Source: Linderina pennispora
Lineage: Eukaryota > Kickxellomycota > Kickxellomycetes > Kickxellales > Kickxellaceae
Reading direction: 5' to 3'
NCBI RefSeq assembly: GCF_002104995.1
Contig: NW_024468419.1
Span: forward strand, 1 to 22,635
Length of the DNA stretch: 22,635 nucleotides
Below are positions 9,712 to 19,291 of the stretch, piece after piece. The position numbers and the translations under genes are program-made. Every line of letters begins with the position of its first letter. Position 1 is the first letter of the stretch. Under the pieces are notes generated by a model. It was not told the DNA's origin and made no database searches. It worked only from the letters and a program-made list of their open reading frames with translations.

Positions 9712-11535
9712 ATGGGAAAGATCAAGAAGAAGTTCACCGAGGGAGCGTCGACGACCTACATTACGCGTAACCGGGCGCTGAAGAAGCTGCAGGTATCGCT
9801 GGCCGACTTCCGGCGGCTGTGCATCCTGAAGGGCATCTACCCGGTGGAGCCCAAGAACCGCAAGAAGGCAAACCGCGGATCCTCGAAGCCAACGACGTTT
9901 TACTACGCCAAGGACATCCAGCTTCTCCTGAGCGAGCCGTTGATTGCCAAGTTCCGCGAGCACAAGACGTTCCTGCGCAAGCTGCAGCACGCCCTGGGCA
10001 AGCACGACATCACCAAGGCCAAGGACCTGCACTCGCGCCGTCCGCAGTACACTCTTGACCACTTGGTGCGCGAGCGCTACCCGTCTTTTGCCGACGCCCT
10101 ACGCGACCTCGACGACGCCCTCTGCATGCTCTTTTTGTTTGCCACTATGCCGGTCGTGAAGAACGTCAGCAACGAGGTTGTTGAAGAGTGCAAGCGCCTG
10201 TCGACCGAGTTCATGCACTTTGTTGTCCACAGCCATGCCCTGCGCAAGGTGTTCCTGTCAATCAAGGGCATCTACTACCAGGCCGAGATCTCGGGCCAGA
10301 CCGTGACATGGATCGTGCCGTACCAGTTCAGCCAGCACATCCCGCTGGATGTTGACTTCCGCGTCATGGCCACCTTCCTGGAGTTCTACCGCACCCTGCT
10401 TGGCTTCGTCAACTACCGCCTCTTCACCACTGCCAACCTGGCCTACCCACCCAAGGTCGATGCTGATCTGGACGACAGCGCCGCCGGCCTAGGCTCGCTG
10501 CGTGTCGAATCCAAGCGCGTCGAGGATCTGATCAAGGAGAATGATGATGAGGAGACCACTGCCACAGAGGAGAAGCACACCAAGGTTTCCAAGGAGATGA
10601 AGCAGCGTCTGAGCACCCTTGGTGCCAAGATCAAGTCTCTGGCCACAGCCGAGGATGCTCCCGAGTACAGCTCAGTGACCGTCGGTGGGGACGACTCGGA
10701 GGCACGCAACGAAGACGACGACTCCAACACTGCCGAGCTCCTGTTCAACAAGCAGGTATTCTTCCTGTCGCGTGAGGTCCCTCGGTATTCGCTCGAATTT
10801 GTCATCCGTGCCTTTGGTGGCCGTCTCGGCTGGGCTAGCTCGTCGGGCGGTGGCTCACCGTACTCGGAGAACGACACCAACATCACCGTGCAGATCTGCG
10901 ATCGCCCCGTCCAGGGCCACCAGTTCCTGAACCGCACATACCTGCAACCCCAGTGGGTCTACGATTCCATCAACGCCCGCCGTTTGTTGCCCACCGACGA
11001 CTACCTGGTCGGCCAGCAGCTGCCGCCTCATCTCTCGCCCTTCGTTGAATATGCCGACGGTGACTACATTCCCGAGGCTGCTGCCAAGTTTGCCACTGCT
11101 GAAGGCTTTGAGGGTGACGTTGAGAAGCTGAAGCCCGAAGATGAGGACGAGGAGGAGAGCGAGGGCGAGGAGGATGCCGAGATCGAGGGTGATAGCGCCG
11201 ACGAGGAAGAGTCTGATGATGAAGACGAGGACGACATTGCCGAGAAGCAGCACCAGAAGCAGCTGCTGGCTGAGAGCCAAGGCCTGTCGTTCACGGAGTA
11301 CCAGCAGAAGGCAGGCAACAAGAAGGCCAAGAAGCCCGCTGCCAAGAAGCGCTCCAAGGCTGAGGAGGAAGAGGAGGAGCGGCAGCGTATTGCCATTTCG
11401 ATGCTGAGCCGCAAGAAGCGCAAGCTCGTCAACCGCACCCAGGACGAGGCGAAGAAGCGCGCCAAGGACATCAACGCCTTGCATTCCCGCAAGGCACAGG
11501 TCACAAAAGCTGCCAAGAAGGCCGCGAGGAAGTGA
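9712..11535 (+). CDS. NOP7: Pescadillo homologue NOP7, 60S ribosome assembly factor
   Basis: An intact 607-residue single-exon protein that matches yeast Nop7/human PES1 in length and order. Residues 1 to about 270 are the pescadillo domain, starting MGKIKKKFTEGASTTYITRN and including CILKGIYPVEPKN, FYYAKDIQLLLSEPLI, HDITKAKDL and GIYYQAEISGQTVTWIVPY. Residues about 342-430 are a BRCT domain (LLFNKQVFFLSREVPRYSLE, AFGGRLGW, WVYDSINARRLLP). An acidic stretch (about 470-515) and a Lys/Arg-rich tail with probable nuclear or nucleolar localisation signals (for example RKKRKL) finish it. The family works with Erb1 and Ytm1 (PeBoW complex) in processing 27S pre-rRNA in the nucleolus. The ATG is at the start of the conserved N-terminus, so it is secure. 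Confidence 0.96.
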   Translation: MGKIKKKFTEGASTTYITRNRALKKLQVSLADFRRLCILKGIYPVEPKNRKKANRGSSKPTTFYYAKDIQLLLSEPLIAKFREHKTFLRKLQHALGKHDITKAKDLHSRRPQYTLDHLVRERYPSFADALRDLDDALCMLFLFATMPVVKNVSNEVVEECKRLSTEFMHFVVHSHALRKVFLSIKGIYYQAEISGQTVTWIVPYQFSQHIPLDVDFRVMATFLEFYRTLLGFVNYRLFTTANLAYPPKVDADLDDSAAGLGSLRVESKRVEDLIKENDDEETTATEEKHTKVSKEMKQRLSTLGAKIKSLATAEDAPEYSSVTVGGDDSEARNEDDDSNTAELLFNKQVFFLSREVPRYSLEFVIRAFGGRLGWASSSGGGSPYSENDTNITVQICDRPVQGHQFLNRTYLQPQWVYDSINARRLLPTDDYLVGQQLPPHLSPFVEYADGDYIPEAAAKFATAEGFEGDVEKLKPEDEDEEESEGEEDAEIEGDSADEEESDDEDEDDIAEKQHQKQLLAESQGLSFTEYQQKAGNKKAKKPAAKKRSKAEEEEEERQRIAISMLSRKKRKLVNRTQDEAKKRAKDINALHSRKAQVTKAAKKAARK

Positions 11536-11741
11536 AACCACACTCTGTTGAGCCACTCGTTCGCTTCCGTGTCTACCTTTATCACAAAAATATTTACATT
11601 ACTAGAGTTGGATATACCTGGAAGATGTGCATAGGCAGATATAGTTGGAGTATACATTTTGATGGCCACATTTATAGTCGCTATATTCCTCCCCACTGTC
11701 GAAGCATCTGCTTTACCTGTGTGTTATTCTAATCTCACTTG

Positions 11742-11757
11742 TATAAAAGTGTGTAAA
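11742..11757 (+). repeat. Dispersed repeat TATAAAAGTGTGTAAA, copy 1
   Basis: This 16-mer recurs exactly at 13952-13967, 2.2 kb away in the same orientation. It begins with a TATA-box-like TATAAAAG. Flanks differ after the shared core. Confidence 0.7.
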
Positions 11758-11770
11758 CGGTTTACCGCTT

Positions 11771-11806
11771 CCCAAACCCTCACTTTGACTTTTGAGTGGC
11801 TTTGGG
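11771..11806. other. Imperfect hairpin downstream of NOP7
   Basis: CCCAAACCCTCACT (11771-11784) pairs with AGTGGCTTTGGG (11795-11806) apart from a small bulge and one mismatch, around a 10-base loop. It is about 240 bases after the NOP7 stop, so it might sit in the 3' UTR or be an element end. Function is unknown. Confidence 0.4.
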
Positions 11807-12845
11807 TCTCGAGCTCTCTTGCAGCAATGCTAAACGCATCAGTGAAATGGATCAGTGCATGCTGCGGAGAGTTATCATTATTAGGCTATTCGAAATTCAT
11901 CAAAAATGCTACGCATCAGTGTCGCTAACCCAACAGAGTGTTAAACAACAAGAAAATACAATGGTGGCAATATTAGATAGGCCAGAAAATGCAAATGTTG
12001 AGAAAGACAAGAAAATAATGCTAGTTACATATAGCTCCAAAATGCCTTTGGTGTTATCATATATGTTTGCTTCACACTAACCAGTGTCATTTCCTATATC
12101 TGGAACATTACTACCACTACAACCAATCTGCTCTTTGTAGAATATATAATACAGTTTCAATATACCTTAGTTATGACCAGGGTTTTATTTATTTCATTTT
12201 GTTTGGGACTCATCTACAAAACAGCAGCTATTGAGCAGCAATATCTAGAGCATCCGACCAAGTCAACCAGACACTGAAACATGTTATTGAGTGCAGTATG
12301 TTTTAAAAATGCATCGCCACCTGCTTTGTGCTCACCAAAGCTAGCCCGTGTAATTCTCTTAATTGCCGTTCCCAAGCATTTTTGCTCCTTCGACGACCAC
12401 TATATTTTTACCAAGGTTATCTGTGAAAGGATAATCTGCATCACGAAGAGTCAAGTTTGGACTGGCAGCTGATGGTGCATACATGCTTTGCAGCATACAG
12501 TATATAAATGACAAATATATTGTGTATTCTTAACAATGGCCGTGACAGTACCTTTTGTTGGATGATATAAATGAATGAGTGGTTCTTAAATATGTTTCCT
12601 CCGAACAGAGTACTTCGGAATGAACATGGATCCCCAACAAGTTATGTTCTGAAATTGTGCCAACCGATGCCTTCAATTGTATGCCATACAGCCGAGATTG
12701 CCGCCATCATTTTGCATAAACTGGTAACGCTTCTGAAAATAACAATTCCGATTCCAGTAAGCATTGGGTACAGATGCACAAACGAGTAGAAGCCTGTAAA
12801 CCAAATGAGCATGGCCGAATCAGACAATTGGAACATCAGCACCAA

Positions 12846-12865
12846 ACACATGGCTTACCATGTGT
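12846..12865. other. Perfect 8-bp inverted repeat with 4-base loop
   Basis: ACACATGG (12846-12853) and CCATGTGT (12858-12865) are exact inverted copies around CTTA. Small palindromes like this arise by chance in AT-rich DNA; no associated gene is seen. Confidence 0.5.
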
Positions 12866-12910
12866 CATGTTTTCGTTTGCACCTCGAATGGTTAACGTAA
12901 TTTATTCGAG

Positions 12911-12931
12911 AATAATAATAATAATAATAAA
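12911..12931. repeat. (AAT)n trinucleotide microsatellite
   Basis: About seven AAT units, followed by an A run, in the gene-poor stretch downstream of the BRWD gene. Confidence 0.85.
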
Positions 12932-13331
12932 AAGACCTTAATTTACTGGTTTCTGATGAAAATCGACCTCTTGGTCTTTCTCTTGGGGGTCGGAGTAGTT
13001 TCGGTGGTAGTGTCCTGCCCCTGCTGAGTTCCAGAATCCCCCGTATCGCGTAGAATCGGCATCTCAAAAGTAGTTGTGCTGATGTACATGTTAGTTCTTT
13101 GCTGTCAAATAGTTGTGTCCTTGTGAAAAATGGATAAGGAGAAAAGGATGTCGAGATCCTCTGCAGTCAAATTTATATCTGTCCGGAGGCTCCCTTGCCA
13201 CATGTACTTGATTCAAGCTTTACTTTCAGACGTACACACCGAACCCCAACGAACAATGCGCTAATTTCAGCATAGATCTTCTTCCGCATTATGACATGCA
13301 TCCTAAAATTGCAAACAATGAATATAAAATT

Positions 13332-13346
13332 TGCTGCATTTGACAA
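13332..13346 (+). repeat. Dispersed repeat TGCTGCATTTGACAA, copy 1
   Basis: This exact 15-mer recurs at 14175-14189 in the same orientation. Both copies follow a TATAAAA motif by a few bases (13324 and 14163), so the shared unit may be longer and degenerate. Confidence 0.65.
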
Positions 13347-13741
13347 CCTATCATCTGACTACATCATACATGTGACATGCTGGATAGATGATGGCATTCC
13401 GTCGCCTCTGATTTATAGATCACATTCTTTGATATGTATGATTTAATCATATCAATAAGCACATTGTGTCGACTACGTGAAATAACTCTGTGCTTTACTG
13501 CCAAGGTGCAAATATAGAAGGTTTCTGTGCGATTCTTTTAAAGTTTATTTTACAATTATGCTTATTTTACACAGCCGGTTCGAAAGAACTTTGCTAAGGT
13601 CGTTTACACCGTGTTTCTCCCATCATGAAATCAAACCCCCCGGTTATAGTAGGTAGAGCTTGCTAGAGCTCAACCGTAACAAACGCCTTTTGTTGTGGGG
13701 ATGGGGTGAGTATCGACACAGCCGCACGGGCTGCGCAAAAT

Positions 13742-13951
13742 TCACCTTTTGAAAAGCTTGAGCCAGCCAAAAAGCGAGCGCTTTTGTTCATATATGCTTT
13801 CTACATAGTACCTGTATTTTCTGTCTGGGCTGTCAAACTCCTCCGTCAGATAGAACGTACCTGTATTGGAGCCAATCGTGTCTGTGTAGGTGGAAGAGCT
13901 ATGCGCTGACACTATGTCAGAGGGAGGCTTTTTTGCCAAAGAAAAGCGCAT
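13742..13951 (-). CDS. Possible small protein of unknown function (69 residues)
   Basis: A minus-strand frame starts MRFSLAKKPPSDIVSAHSSS and ends RSLFGWLKLFKR. The middle (GTFYLTEEFDSPDRKYRYYV) is charged and aromatic-rich and reads better than neighbouring frames, but I recognise no family. The DNA also shows a splice-donor-like CAGGTACGT inside it and AAAAGGTGAA at its end, so it could instead be an exon of an unannotated transcript or a chance frame. It lies about 550 bases beyond the 3' end of the BRWD gene on the same strand. Confidence 0.2.
   Translation of the reverse strand: MRFSLAKKPPSDIVSAHSSSTYTDTIGSNTGTFYLTEEFDSPDRKYRYYVESIYEQKRSLFGWLKLFKR
13906..13920. other. Short perfect hairpin
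   Basis: CTGACA and TGTCAG flank CTA, giving a 6-bp perfect stem. It lies inside the possible 69-residue frame. Likely incidental. Confidence 0.35.
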
Positions 13952-13967
13952 TATAAAAGTGTGTAAA
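13952..13967 (+). repeat. Dispersed repeat TATAAAAGTGTGTAAA, copy 2
   Basis: Exact second copy of the 16-mer at 11742-11757. Confidence 0.7.
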
Positions 13968-14174
13968 AAATGGAATGTATGGAATTTGCAGAAACAAAGA
14001 GGAGAATGGGGGATTAGCCGTTTATAAAACAGACAAGGCACAGTGCTTCCCTGAGTCTGCTCGGGGCTGCTCTCAGCAGAATCCCAACATGGCTTGGCGA
14101 AAACAGGTTGGCAGGTGTTTAAGGCATGTCAATTTTTGCTGTGCAAGCTGTCAACAATTTTTTATAAAAGAAAA

Positions 14175-14189
14175 TGCTGCATTTGACAA
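14175..14189 (+). repeat. Dispersed repeat TGCTGCATTTGACAA, copy 2
   Basis: Exact second copy of the 15-mer at 13332-13346, again preceded by TATAAAA. Confidence 0.65.
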
Positions 14190-14501
14190 ATAGCTGATTT
14201 GTTGAATATACGGATGTGTATACGAGGCGTTTGGAATAGATATAAACGTGATATTTCCAAATTGCAGGCTGTATGAGTATAGCAAAAAACGATGCTTGGC
14301 GTATATACGGCATGTACTTGTATAGATGAGTATATTTGTTGTATGATGCATGTGCTCGGGCTGAATAGCACATTTGGCAAATAAAGTGTGAACCAGCCAA
14401 CACTGATCATGGCCAGCCCGGCATATATGCACGATATCCAAGGGATGTAAAGATTACAAAAATATGCAACATATATAGATATTTTGAGGTATTGGATAAG
14501 C

Positions 14502-17500
14502 TTAGTCATACAGTCCGTCGTCGTCGTCGTTGTCTTCGTCTTCGTCGTCCTCGGGGGCATCAAAATCGTCATCTTCGTCCCCATTGTCATTCTCTGCCAT
14601 ATAGTCTGATCCATCTGACGCATCCGATTCATTTGATAGTCTGCGCCGACGATTGCGCGACGACCTCCGTGTTGCCCCGCCATTAATTGGCGTCTTCCTC
14701 TTCCTTGCCTGGCTCTGCGGCTTGGTGTGGCCATTGGTTACCGAGCTCTGGCGGCGGAGCCGACGTGACGGTGACACCTGCTCAGTGCCCGACACATCCT
14801 CAGTATGGTCGCCTAATGTCTGGTTAAACATGGACCTGTATGCATCGAGCAGGTGTTTGGCAGCCACCGGGACAGGCGTGCCAGGTTTGTTATAGATCTC
14901 AGCATTCTCCTTGATCAGGATCATGTCGAAGGTGACTGCGGAAGCGTAGCGGTAGAAACCGGACTCGATGCGCTGTCTAACCGTGTCGAGACACATAGGG
15001 TAGGCGACGCTCTGCAGGTAGTCTGGGTAGTCGTTGACATAGTCGACGTCGCTGATAAACCAGCCAAACTCGTCGTTCAAACGCAGCTCATCGACAATCT
15101 CGAGTAGCGCAGCCTTTTCGGTCTCGTGGATCTCAGAGTCTACGCCTTGGTCATGATCCAGCTCCCACGGCGACACCTGCTCTGTCTTCGTATCACCCTC
15201 AGTGTTGGACTCGACCGCGCTCTCCTCATCCTCGGTCCACCGCACTACGATGCTCTTCCAAGGGTTGCGAGCGATCTGGCGAGTCATGCTGGCGTGTCGC
15301 GCTGTCGGCTTGATATCCTTGAACCCAATAATCTCAGCGCTGTGCATCTGGTCCTCGTCAAACAAGATATCAACAGAGTCGCCACGGCTCAGCGTGCGCT
15401 GCAGTGACGCGCGGTAGCGCGAGTACAGAATGATGAAGTCGGGAACGCCATCGCAGTCATGGTACTGCACTTGGATGTAGCGACGAGTGAGCTCATGCTG
15501 CATCGGGTTCTCTGTGTTCAGCTCCTCCAGCGTCTGGAACCGGAACAGCTGGATTTTGACCGTGCAGTATGTCGGTGGGCCGACAGCGTAGGTGATGCCA
15601 ACGACACGGCCAAACACAGCCACCGAGAGATTTGGGTACTGGACATATGGGAGGAGCTTCTCGTTGAGCCGCTTGCAGCGATTCGGGCTGGCCCAGAAAT
15701 CGAGGTGCCCTTCGCGGAAATACGCAATCATGTCGCCCACCTGTGGCCGGTACGGAACAGTGCTTGGGTGCGTGGCCAAGATCCACTCTGTCGGGGCATA
15801 CGGGCTGTCTCGCGACGTGGACGCCTGTGCAGATGTGTGCAGCTCCTCATCGGGAATCAGGGGCTTGCGGCCACTGCGACGCCGACCTGCCCGTGTTCGT
15901 GCCATGTCGTCAAAGTCCGAGTCGCTACCTTCACCGTTGCTGTTCGACGTTGGAACCCGTGGCTGAGCGGCGCGGCGGTCTGCACGTGACTGAGGAATCG
16001 ACCGACCGTCCGACACGTCATCTTCTAGAGCCTCGCTCGAATACTCAATAGTAGTGCGCCGCGTACCGTTGGTGTGCAAGCGGGTGCTGCGCCTTGGAGT
16101 TGATTCATTTGAGGCTGGAGGTGCGGTTTCGCTGGTGTCAGTCGCCATGCCTTCCATGTCGATGTCATCATCGTCATCATCGCCTTCAGAATCGCTAGCA
16201 ATCCGCCGGCTGCGCATCTGCCGACGGGTATCGGCATGAGCGACGACCGGGTCCGAGTTGTGGGGGCGGCCACGGCGGCGAGGGCGACCACGACGGCGAC
16301 CACGGGTACTCGGTGGTTGGTGGTGAGTGCTGACCCGTGGAGGTGCTTCTTCCAGCGCAAACTCCTCGTCGGACGAGTCCATGTTGATAAAGTCTTCGGA
16401 TGGGGGCTCAATGACCAAGCGCCCAGCGCGGCGACTGCGGCGTGGACGCAAGGACCCACTGCCCTCCCTTCGCTGCCCGACCCGGCATCGGCCAGATCCT
16501 CACGTGAGTTGCCATCTGCCTCGTCGTCGTCCGAGTCGTCTTCGTCGATGGTGCGGCGGCCTGCACGGCGATGAATGCGTGTTGTGGCAGTGTTGTGGCG
16601 GCTGCGTAGCAGTTCAAGGGCAGTCCGGCGGTCCGCACCACCTTCGTTCTCGCCGTCAGCGTCGTCGTCATCATCCAACGCCAGCACGCCATCGTCCTCC
16701 TCCTCCTCATCTTCTCCGGCTGTATACTCTTCGTCGTCACTGTCATCATCGATGGGGATAATGATCTGGAGGTCTGCTTCCGGGATGGCCTCCTCGACTG
16801 TCTCGGAGCGTGCAGGACGGCCGCGCCTACGGCGACGGCGTGCCGGCCGGGTCTCTGCCACAGGCGCCTGTGCTGCCTGCACGTCGAGATAGGCATGCTC
16901 GAGCTCGATAGCCAGTGCAGCCAGCCGGCCACGGTCTTCACTGGCAAATTTCTCGCTGTCGACGCCCATGGTGATGCCCATACCAAACTTGGGTCCCTTT
17001 TGCTTGCGATACACGCGGCCGTCAAAGTCCATCAGCGCGCTGTGAGGCACCAGGTGCGCAGCAATCTGCATCTGCTGGTCAGCGACAAAGTGGTTCTCGT
17101 CCATGATAATCCCCGTGTAGTCGCTGGCAAACGTCTGCTCGGGCATTTTGTTTGCATCATCGTACGCCCACGTCGGACCAAGGCCAAACAGCGTTGCCGC
17201 GCCGCTCTCACTAGCTAGCGCAAAGGTAAGTCCGTCTTCGGAGAACGCGCCGTCAAAGAGCTGCTCGCCGACCTTTAGCTCATTTACGATATTGCCGGTG
17301 CTCACGTCCCAGATGATAGCACGACCGTCGTAGCCACCCGAGACGGCGATCCGCGGGTCGGTGGGGTGGGGGATCAGGACAAACGTGTCGGCGACGCTGT
17401 GGGCGCGCTTTTTCCAGACGGTCTTCCCCGTGTGTGGATCAAAGAGAAAAACAGTGCCGAGATTGTTGCTGATGATGACATGCGAGCTGTCGCACATCCA

Positions 17501-19291
17501 GGCGACCTGGTTCGTCTCGATGCGCTTTACAGTGAGCGGCGCTGGCGTCGTTGAGTCAGTAGCAGCTTCAGGAGCGCTGGCAGGTGCGTCTGTAGGGGCT
17601 GCTGGGGCTGCCGCTGTTGTGCTGTCCGCCACCAGCTCAGCAGGGCTGCTGATGCCGACAGATGCAAGCTGGTCGGCCAAAGCAAAGCGGTTTTGTTCGA
17701 TCGCTGCACTGCTGGGCTCAGAGGCTGCTGCGGCTGCTGCTGCGGACGGTAGCCCGGCTACCGACATGATGCCATCAGCCAGCATTGTCGGTGCTGGCGG
17801 CTGCTGGGCATCAGCAGGCAGTGCCGTGGGCAGTGGCGCCGGCTGGTTTAGTTCTGTCCTAGGCGCGGTTGGCTCGGCCCATGCACTGGTCAGTGCCAGT
17901 GGCAGGATATCCTCCGGAGGTGGCACGGGCTCTTTGACATCAGCTGTGACCGAGTGCCATGCCGACATGGCGCTATCACACTTCCACACCTTGGCTGTTC
18001 CGTCGTTTGCGCCTGACAGCAGCATCTCGCCATCGCCGCTGAACGCCAGCGTCGTGATGCTATCATCGTGCGCTGCCAGCCGCTTGATCAGCTTTGGCTC
18101 GCCCCACGACTGGCCAGGCTGGGCGTTGACGGCGCCTGCGATGGTCGAGTAGATGCTGATGTATCCGCCCTTTGTGGCCACAGCGAAGCGTGAACCCGTG
18201 TGGTTGAACGTGAATGCCGTGATGCTGTCACGTGTGTCTGGCCTGGCATCAATTTCGATGGGTGTCGAATCCACCGTGAGCGACTCGCGACTCCAGCGAT
18301 AGAGGCGGCACAGTCCATCGTCGCAGGTCGTGGCCAGGAAGCGCAGCTGCGGCACCGGCGACGGCGAAAAGCGCACTGCGGTGACAGACTTGTTGCGGCC
18401 AGTGGCGTGAGCGACCAGGACAGCGCGTGGCTCGCCGGATTTTAAGTTCCAGATCCGCACTGAGCCGTCCTGCGACGACGACGCGACCAGGGTGTTTTCG
18501 GTGTTGATGGTGATATCGGTAACCACGTCCTGGTGCCCCTTCAGCGAGTTGATGAGGTAGCCGGTGCGTGTGCACCACACTTTGACCAGGTAGTCGTCGC
18601 TCCCCGTGATCATGCGCCGCGACGTGCGGTCAAAGCTAACGCAGAATGTCGGGAACTTGTGTCCATGACAGCGCACCAGCTTGCGCGCACTGGCAAATAT
18701 CGAGACTGGCAGACGCTGTGACTGGTGCAGCTGCCGCGACGGGTTGGTGTGCCGCTCGCGTATCCGGGTCCTGATTGGCATAGGTTTTTGTGATCGGCGG
18801 GTTGTCCGTCCTAGGACCGTCCCACCGGCAGTCTGCAGCTCAGCTGTGTCTCTATCGGTCAGTGCCTGCATTACACGCAGTAGCTCAGTGCCTTTTACAT
18901 GCGGGAGCTCGCGAGCAAGCTCGCTGTATGAGCGCGAATGCAAATTTCCCTGCCAGTCATGCCGCTCGGGCAGCATGGCCGGCATTGTCTCCAGTGCTGC
19001 CAGCAGCGGCGCCGTCGCGTCCCGGAGAGTGCTCTGCGACAGGTAGTGCGCAATGAGAAAGTGGAGCTACAAAAAACGATTTAGTGCTTAGCAGCAAAAT
19101 TGCTATTTGCTCGCAGGGGTAGGTTTCAATATAGTACTATTTATTTTCTCCTTTTGAGATTTCACGTATACGTACCTCTATGTATTGGCCACGGCAGGTG
19201 AGCGGTAACCGAGGTACAGTCACGAACAAGTCGGCATGTTAGTAGGTCGTGGTATTTTGAAGCGGGCAGCAGGTTGAAATGGAATGCTCAT
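14502..19291 (-). CDS. BRWD/PHIP-like chromatin reader: WD40, crypto-Tudor, bromodomain
   Basis: About 1,520 residues. In animals this family reads histone marks and acts with Cul4 ligases. The N-terminal exon-2 frame begins LHFLIAHYLSQSTLRDA, then LPERHDWQGNLHSRSYSELA, matching the PHIP/BRWD N-terminal helices. WD40 blades run from about 18670 to 17130 (HGHKFPTFCVSFDRTSRRMI, GSDDYLVKVW, SSSQDGSVRIW, SGANDGTAKVW, SGGYDGRAIIWD), with a 130-residue Ala/Pro insertion at about 17925-17535. Acidic/basic linkers with AT-hook-like RGRP motifs follow. The crypto-Tudor region (about 15755-15150) shows PYRPQVGDMIAYFREGH, NPWKSIVVRW and VSPWELD. One bromodomain (about 15125-14825) keeps the acetyl-lysine Asn in AEIYNKPG. 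The end is acidic. A phase-0 intron at 19175-19067 (GTACGT..TAG) precedes exon 2. Exon 1 is uncertain: the frame joining ...RGQYIE to exon 2 lacks an ATG after an upstream TAA, so 19291 is only a plausible start. One frame change lies near 16465 in a G-rich linker. Animal family members have two bromodomains; only one is seen here. Confidence 0.85.

Larger units (their letters stand above)
11536..14501. other. AT-rich 3-kb intergenic stretch without a confident gene
   Basis: This lies between the convergent NOP7 and BRWD genes. Base composition is clearly more AT-rich than the flanking coding DNA. It holds only frames below about 100 codons on both strands, none with a recognisable domain. 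Structure seen: two dispersed 15-16-base repeats, an (AAT)n microsatellite, three small hairpins (11771-11806, 12846-12865, 13906-13920), and several short minus-strand frames that look mildly coding (12363-12480, 12642-12851, 12946-13065, 13742-13951). It may contain decayed mobile DNA. No tRNA, rRNA or recognisable snRNA was found by eye. Confidence 0.55.

Noticed and set aside
10855-11556. 233-residue minus-strand frame, rich in Leu and Val
   Set aside because: It is antisense to the NOP7 BRCT, acidic and Lys-rich regions; GAG/GAT/AAG-rich codons read backwards give long Leu/Phe/Ile frames. No domain is visible and NOP7 is certain.
13570-13600. GGTTCGAA, like a tRNA B box
   Set aside because: The flanks do not form a T-stem, and no acceptor stem or anticodon arm can be folded around it.
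15459-15989. 176-residue plus-strand frame
   Set aside because: Antisense shadow of the BRWD crypto-Tudor region; no family resemblance.
17361-18152. 263-residue plus-strand Ala/Ser/Gly-rich frame
   Set aside because: Antisense to the BRWD propeller and its Ala/Pro insertion; low complexity on both strands, but WD40 motifs fix the coding strand.
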